Of a stretch of DNA of 9,586 nt, positions 6,346 to 9,586 are shown piece by piece; position 1 is the stretch's first letter, and each line of letters begins with the position of its first letter. Location: contig DDIP01000318.1 in assembly GCA_002338605.1 (NCBI GenBank), forward strand, positions 1 to 9,586, given 5' to 3'. Origin of the DNA: Proteobacteria bacterium UBA1847 (GTDB lineage: Bacteria > Pseudomonadota > Gammaproteobacteria > Steroidobacterales > Woeseiaceae). The notes below the pieces were generated by a model. The model was not told the DNA's origin. It worked only from the letters and a program-made list of their open reading frames with translations, and ran no database searches. A program made the position numbers and the translations under genes.

Positions 6346-6726
6346 ATGAGTAAGAAAGCAGTTCACAGTGATAGCGCACCGGCGGCGATCGGAACCTATT
6401 CCCAGGCTACCGTCGCAGGTAACCTGGTTTTCTTATCGGGCCAGATTCCACTGGTCCCGGCAACGGGGACTATCGTCGAGGGTGACTTCGAGGCGCGCGC
6501 CGTGCAGGTTTTTGAGAACCTCAAGGCCGTTGCCGAAGCGGCAGGCGCCACGTTGAATGACGCCGTGAAAATTACCGTATTTCTGACCGATCTCAGCAAT
6601 TTTGCAACGGTCAATTCCGTCATGAAGCGCTATTTTGAGGAACCGTACCCGGCGCGCGCGGCAGTTGGCGTGGCTTCGCTGCCAAAAGACGTCGATGTCG
6701 AGGCAGACGCAATCCTTGCAATCTGA
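6346..6726 (+). CDS. ridA: RidA family reactive enamine/imine deaminase
   Basis: This 126-residue protein belongs to the RidA (YjgF/YER057c/UK114) family, small cytosolic trimers that hydrolyse the reactive 2-aminoacrylate and related enamines/imines released by PLP enzymes. Visible landmarks are [11 protein letters not shown] with Y18, LSGQIP (30-35), the central [13 protein letters not shown] helix, [16 protein letters not shown], and YPARAAV with the catalytic R104, which marks the deaminating RidA subgroup. The C-terminal [10 protein letters not shown] carries the conserved E119. The length is near E. coli RidA (128). It lies 14 bp after spoT, and its last 32 bases overlap the start of recG in another frame. 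A ridA gene in this place fits the metabolic-stress theme but does not prove a functional link to SpoT. Confidence 0.95.
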   Translation: MSKKAVHSDSAPAAIGTYSQATVAGNLVFLSGQIPLVPATGTIVEGDFEARAVQVFENLKAVAEAAGATLNDAVKITVFLTDLSNFATVNSVMKRYFEEPYPARAAVGVASLPKDVDVEADAILAI

Positions 6727-8788
6727 TTCACCGCTCACTGAACTGAAAGGCGTCGGTCCGGCGCTCGCAAAAAAACTCGAGAAGCTTGGCCTCAATCGGG
6801 TCGACGACCTCCTTTTCCTGCTGCCGTTACGTTACGAAGATCGAACGCAGCTCGTCAGGATCGGCGCGCTCGAAGCTGGCATGCGAAGCCTGATAACCGG
6901 CGAAGTGTTGCTTGCTGAAACCGCGTTTCGCGGGCGTCGCAACTTGCTGGTGCGCATTGGCGATGGCAGTGGCCAGCTGACGCTGCGATTTTTTCATTTT
7001 TCCAGACAGCAACAGGCGCAGTTTCAACCGGGTGTGCATGTCACGTGCTATGGCGAAGTACGGCGCGGTCAGAAAGGGTTCGAGATCATTCATCCAGAGT
7101 ACCGCGTCCTGAAAAAAAACCAGGATCCGACGACCAGTGATTCGCTAACACCGGTTTATCCGGCCACCGAAGGCGTGCAGCAAGGACGGCTCCGCAATCT
7201 TACCGGGCAGGCGCTGCAGCAGATGACCCGGTCACCGCCGCGAGAGCTTCTGCCTGCGACAATCACCGAGAAGCTCGGCATGCCGTCACTGGCTGACGCA
7301 ATTCAGTACCTGCACCGGCCACCGCCGGATGCCGATGTGACACAAATACTTGCCGGGACGCATCCCTGTCAGCAGCGGCTGGCATTCGAGGAATTGCTCG
7401 CACACTACCTGAGTTTGCGTAATGTTCGATCGCTTGCAGCGACACAGAGTGCCATCGCGTTGTCGGCCAGTGATGACGATGTGCGCGATTTCATCCAGTC
7501 GCTGCAGTTCAAACTGACCAACGCACAACAACGTGTGATCGACGAAATTCTCGGCGACCTGTCCGCACCTCACCCAATGATGCGCCTGATCCAGGGCGAC
7601 GTCGGTTCGGGCAAGACTGTTGTCGCCGCAATCGCCTGCCTGAAGGCGATCGCCTGCGGCGTTCAGGCTGCCATCATGGCGCCAACCGAAATTCTTGCCG
7701 AGCAACACTGGCGCAGTTTTTCCGACTGGTTTTATCCGCTCAACATCAATCCTGCCTGGCTGAGCGGAAGCCAGCGGGCTGCGGCGCGACGGGAGTCGCT
7801 CGAGGCGATAAAAAGCGGCAGTGCGCAATTGATCGTCGGCACACACGCTTTGTTCCAGGAGGGCGTCGACTTTAAGCGACTTGGTCTGGTCGTCATCGAT
7901 GAGCAGCATCGCTTCGGCGTCCACCAACGCATGGCCTTGCGTGAGAAGGGCGTAGCGGACGGGGTTCACCCGCATCAGCTCGTCATGACCGCGACGCCGA
8001 TTCCACGCACACTCGCGATGGCTGCCTATGCGGATCTCGACACCTCGGTAATCGATGAGCTGCCGCCTGGCCGACAAGCGGTTACGACCATCGCGATTCC
8101 CGACTCCCGCCGCAATGAAGTTGTCGAGCGCGTCCTGTCGGCCTGCACCTCAGGCCAACAGGCGTACTGGGTTTGCCCGTTGATCGAGGAGTCCGAGGTA
8201 CTCGACTACCAGGCGGCCGAAGCGAGTTACGCAATGCTGACGGAGGCGCTGCCGGACCTGCGAGTCGGACTCGTGCACGGTCGCATGCGCCCGGCGGAAA
8301 AAGAGCGCGGCATGAGGGCGTTCAAGGAGGGAATCATCCAGTTGCTGGTTGCAACAACCGTCATCGAGGTCGGCGTCGATGTACCCAACGCGAGCCTGAT
8401 GATCATCGAGAATGCGGAACGAATGGGGCTGTCGCAATTGCATCAGCTGCGCGGTCGCGTTGGACGGGGTGCGGCGCAAAGTCACTGCGTACTGCTTTAC
8501 AGGTCGCCACTCGGTCACATCGCGAAGGAACGACTCGGTGTCCTGAGAGATACCAATGACGGCTTTGTCGTTGCACAACGCGATCTCGAATTGCGCGGGC
8601 CGGGCGAGTTGCTTGGCGCTCGGCAGACGGGCCTGCCTGAATATCGCATTGCCAATCTCGTTCGCGATGCGGCATTGATGCCGCGGGTACAAATGACTGC
8701 AGAAGCCATTACGCGGGAATCGGGGACCATCGCGGCCGCCATCGTTCGTCGCTGGCTGGGTGACGCGGGTCGATACGGGAAAGTGTAA
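6695..8788 (+). CDS. recG: ATP-dependent DNA helicase RecG
   Basis: This is RecG, a double-stranded DNA translocase that reverses stalled forks and processes Holliday and other branched DNA. From the ATG at 6695 it has 697 residues (E. coli 693). The N-terminal helical part begins [19 protein letters not shown], followed by LPLRYEDRT and the wedge OB-fold with [14 protein letters not shown]. Walker A GDVGSGKT is at 301-308, the DEQH Walker B at 402-405, TATPIPRT at 432-439, [15 protein letters not shown] next, and QLRGRVGRG at 584-592. The TRG-type region [24 protein letters not shown] follows. The frame stays open upstream to 6635 inside ridA, but homology starts near 6695. A TTG at 6716 with GAGG 12 bases before it (6700-6703) is an alternative that would give 690 residues. 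The start overlaps ridA by 32 bp, suggesting coupling. Confidence 0.95.
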   Translation: MSRQTQSLQSDSPLTELKGVGPALAKKLEKLGLNRVDDLLFLLPLRYEDRTQLVRIGALEAGMRSLITGEVLLAETAFRGRRNLLVRIGDGSGQLTLRFFHFSRQQQAQFQPGVHVTCYGEVRRGQKGFEIIHPEYRVLKKNQDPTTSDSLTPVYPATEGVQQGRLRNLTGQALQQMTRSPPRELLPATITEKLGMPSLADAIQYLHRPPPDADVTQILAGTHPCQQRLAFEELLAHYLSLRNVRSLAATQSAIALSASDDDVRDFIQSLQFKLTNAQQRVIDEILGDLSAPHPMMRLIQGDVGSGKTVVAAIACLKAIACGVQAAIMAPTEILAEQHWRSFSDWFYPLNINPAWLSGSQRAAARRESLEAIKSGSAQLIVGTHALFQEGVDFKRLGLVVIDEQHRFGVHQRMALREKGVADGVHPHQLVMTATPIPRTLAMAAYADLDTSVIDELPPGRQAVTTIAIPDSRRNEVVERVLSACTSGQQAYWVCPLIEESEVLDYQAAEASYAMLTEALPDLRVGLVHGRMRPAEKERGMRAFKEGIIQLLVATTVIEVGVDVPNASLMIIENAERMGLSQLHQLRGRVGRGAAQSHCVLLYRSPLGHIAKERLGVLRDTNDGFVVAQRDLELRGPGELLGARQTGLPEYRIANLVRDAALMPRVQMTAEAITRESGTIAAAIVRRWLGDAGRYGKV

Positions 8789-8797
8789 ACTCAGAGG

Positions 8798-9586
8798 ATG
8801 AACAAACTGCTCGCTCCGAATTTCGCGCCGGAAGTCATGAGCCAGCTCCGCAACTACGGCAAGCTGATGCGCATCGACAAGCCGATCGGCATCTGGCTCC
8901 TGCTATGGCCGACACTCTGGGCGCTCTGGCTCGCGGGCGAGGGAAGCCCGGACCAGGGTCTTTTCGTCGTATTCATGCTCGGCGTTGTCGTCATGCGATC
9001 GGCGGGCTGTGTGCTAAACGACTACGTTGATCGCAAGATCGATCCTTACGTCGAGCGAACCCGAAGCCGTCCGATTGCATCCGGTGCCGTAGCGCCGCTC
9101 GAAGCGTTGATCCTGTTTACGGCACTCAGCCTGATCGCGATCGGGCTGGCGACGATGCTCAATCGTCCTGCGCAGTTGCTTGCCATAGTTGCCGCTGTGC
9201 TGACGGTTGCTTACCCATTCATCAAGCGCTTTATTTCGATACCGCAGTTTATTCTCGGCGCTGCGTTTGGCTGGGCTGTACCGATGGCGTTCGCGGCGCA
9301 AACGGCAGAAACGCCGGAGCTCGCATGGCTGGTTTTTGGTACAGCCATGATCTGGGCGGTGATCTACGACACGTTCTATGCAATGGTGGATCGGGAAGAC
9401 GACATCAGGGTCGGCGTCAAATCGACCGCCATCCTGTTTGGCGAGGTCGACCTGTTTGTCATCGCCGGCCTGCAGGCACTGATGCTGGTTGCCTTGCTGC
9501 TGATCGGTATTCGCGCCGGTTTAAGTGCGTGGTATTACCTGTCGGTGGCCGTGGCCGCAGTACTGATGGCTTATCACCTGTGGCTC
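8798..9586 (+). CDS. ubiA: 4-hydroxybenzoate polyprenyltransferase UbiA (partial)
   Basis: The gene runs off the right edge after 263 codons without a stop; E. coli UbiA has 290 residues. UbiA is an inner-membrane enzyme that attaches the polyprenyl tail to 4-hydroxybenzoate in ubiquinone synthesis. Family marks are LMRIDKPIG and LLLWPTLWALW near the start, the first Asp-rich motif NDYVDRKID (74-82) followed by RTRSRPIASG, FILGAAFGWAVPMAFAA, and the second motif DTFYAMVDREDD (191-202) followed by KSTAILFG. Several hydrophobic membrane segments are evident. It starts nine bases after recG. AGAGG abuts the ATG with no spacer, which is poor; an in-frame ATG at 8837 would shorten the protein by 13 residues and still keep the conserved region. 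The missing C-terminus is due to the window edge, not visible damage. Confidence 0.95.
   Translation, partial: MNKLLAPNFAPEVMSQLRNYGKLMRIDKPIGIWLLLWPTLWALWLAGEGSPDQGLFVVFMLGVVVMRSAGCVLNDYVDRKIDPYVERTRSRPIASGAVAPLEALILFTALSLIAIGLATMLNRPAQLLAIVAAVLTVAYPFIKRFISIPQFILGAAFGWAVPMAFAAQTAETPELAWLVFGTAMIWAVIYDTFYAMVDREDDIRVGVKSTAILFGEVDLFVIAGLQALMLVALLLIGIRAGLSAWYYLSVAVAAVLMAYHLWL

Noticed and set aside
6635..6694. Upstream ATG extending recG by 20 residues into ridA
   Set aside because: The Arg-rich extension is the out-of-frame reading of conserved ridA codons; RecG homology begins near 6695.
7286..8077. 263-codon minus-strand ORF opposite recG
   Set aside because: It overlaps the Walker A/B region of recG in antisense; no domain or RBS supports it.
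9014..9301. 95-codon minus-strand ORF near the right edge
   Set aside because: It is antisense to ubiA, whose plus-strand frame carries both Asp-rich motifs and continues to the window end.

Overview
This window is a compact chromosomal housekeeping region from a proteobacterium, most likely a gammaproteobacterium outside the Enterobacterales. The evidence is the gene order yicC-gmk-rpoZ-spoT-ridA-recG-ubiA and the products, which resemble E. coli YicC, Gmk, omega, SpoT, RidA, RecG, UbiA, RNase PH, RdgB and HemW along most of their length. The DNA is moderately GC-rich, coding density is high, and I see no mobile element, tRNA, rRNA or CRISPR array. I cannot name a family or genus from the sequence alone.

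Left arm (positions 1-2131, minus strand, read right to left): a PP2C-type protein phosphatase gene, then rph (RNase PH), rdgB (non-canonical purine NTP pyrophosphatase) and the first ten codons of hemW, which runs off the left edge. rph/rdgB and rdgB/hemW each overlap by an ATGA tetranucleotide, so these three look translationally coupled. The phosphatase ends 27 bp before rph and probably leads the operon.

Centre (2132-2241): a 110-bp divergent intergenic region that must hold the promoters of both arms. It contains a good ribosome binding site for yicC but only weak promoter-like matches.

Right arm (2242-9586, plus strand): yicC (endoribonuclease family), gmk (guanylate kinase), rpoZ (RNA polymerase omega), spoT (bifunctional (p)ppGpp synthetase/hydrolase), ridA (enamine/imine deaminase), recG (branched-DNA helicase) and the first 263 codons of ubiA (4-hydroxybenzoate polyprenyltransferase), which runs off the right edge. 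Most gaps are 9-48 bp. The exception is a 103-bp gmk-rpoZ gap with an AT-rich inverted repeat. recG starts inside the end of ridA.

Functionally, gmk supplies GDP for GTP synthesis, SpoT makes and destroys (p)ppGpp from GTP/GDP, and omega forms part of one (p)ppGpp site on RNA polymerase, so the core of the right arm is a guanine-nucleotide/stringent-response module. YicC and RNase PH, facing each other across the divergent region, both act on RNA. I found no convincing undescribed system. The points most worth a second look are a perfect 9-bp inverted repeat ending one base before the spoT start codon, an AT-rich palindrome before rpoZ, an omega with an altered NRF motif, and the phosphatase heading the rph operon.
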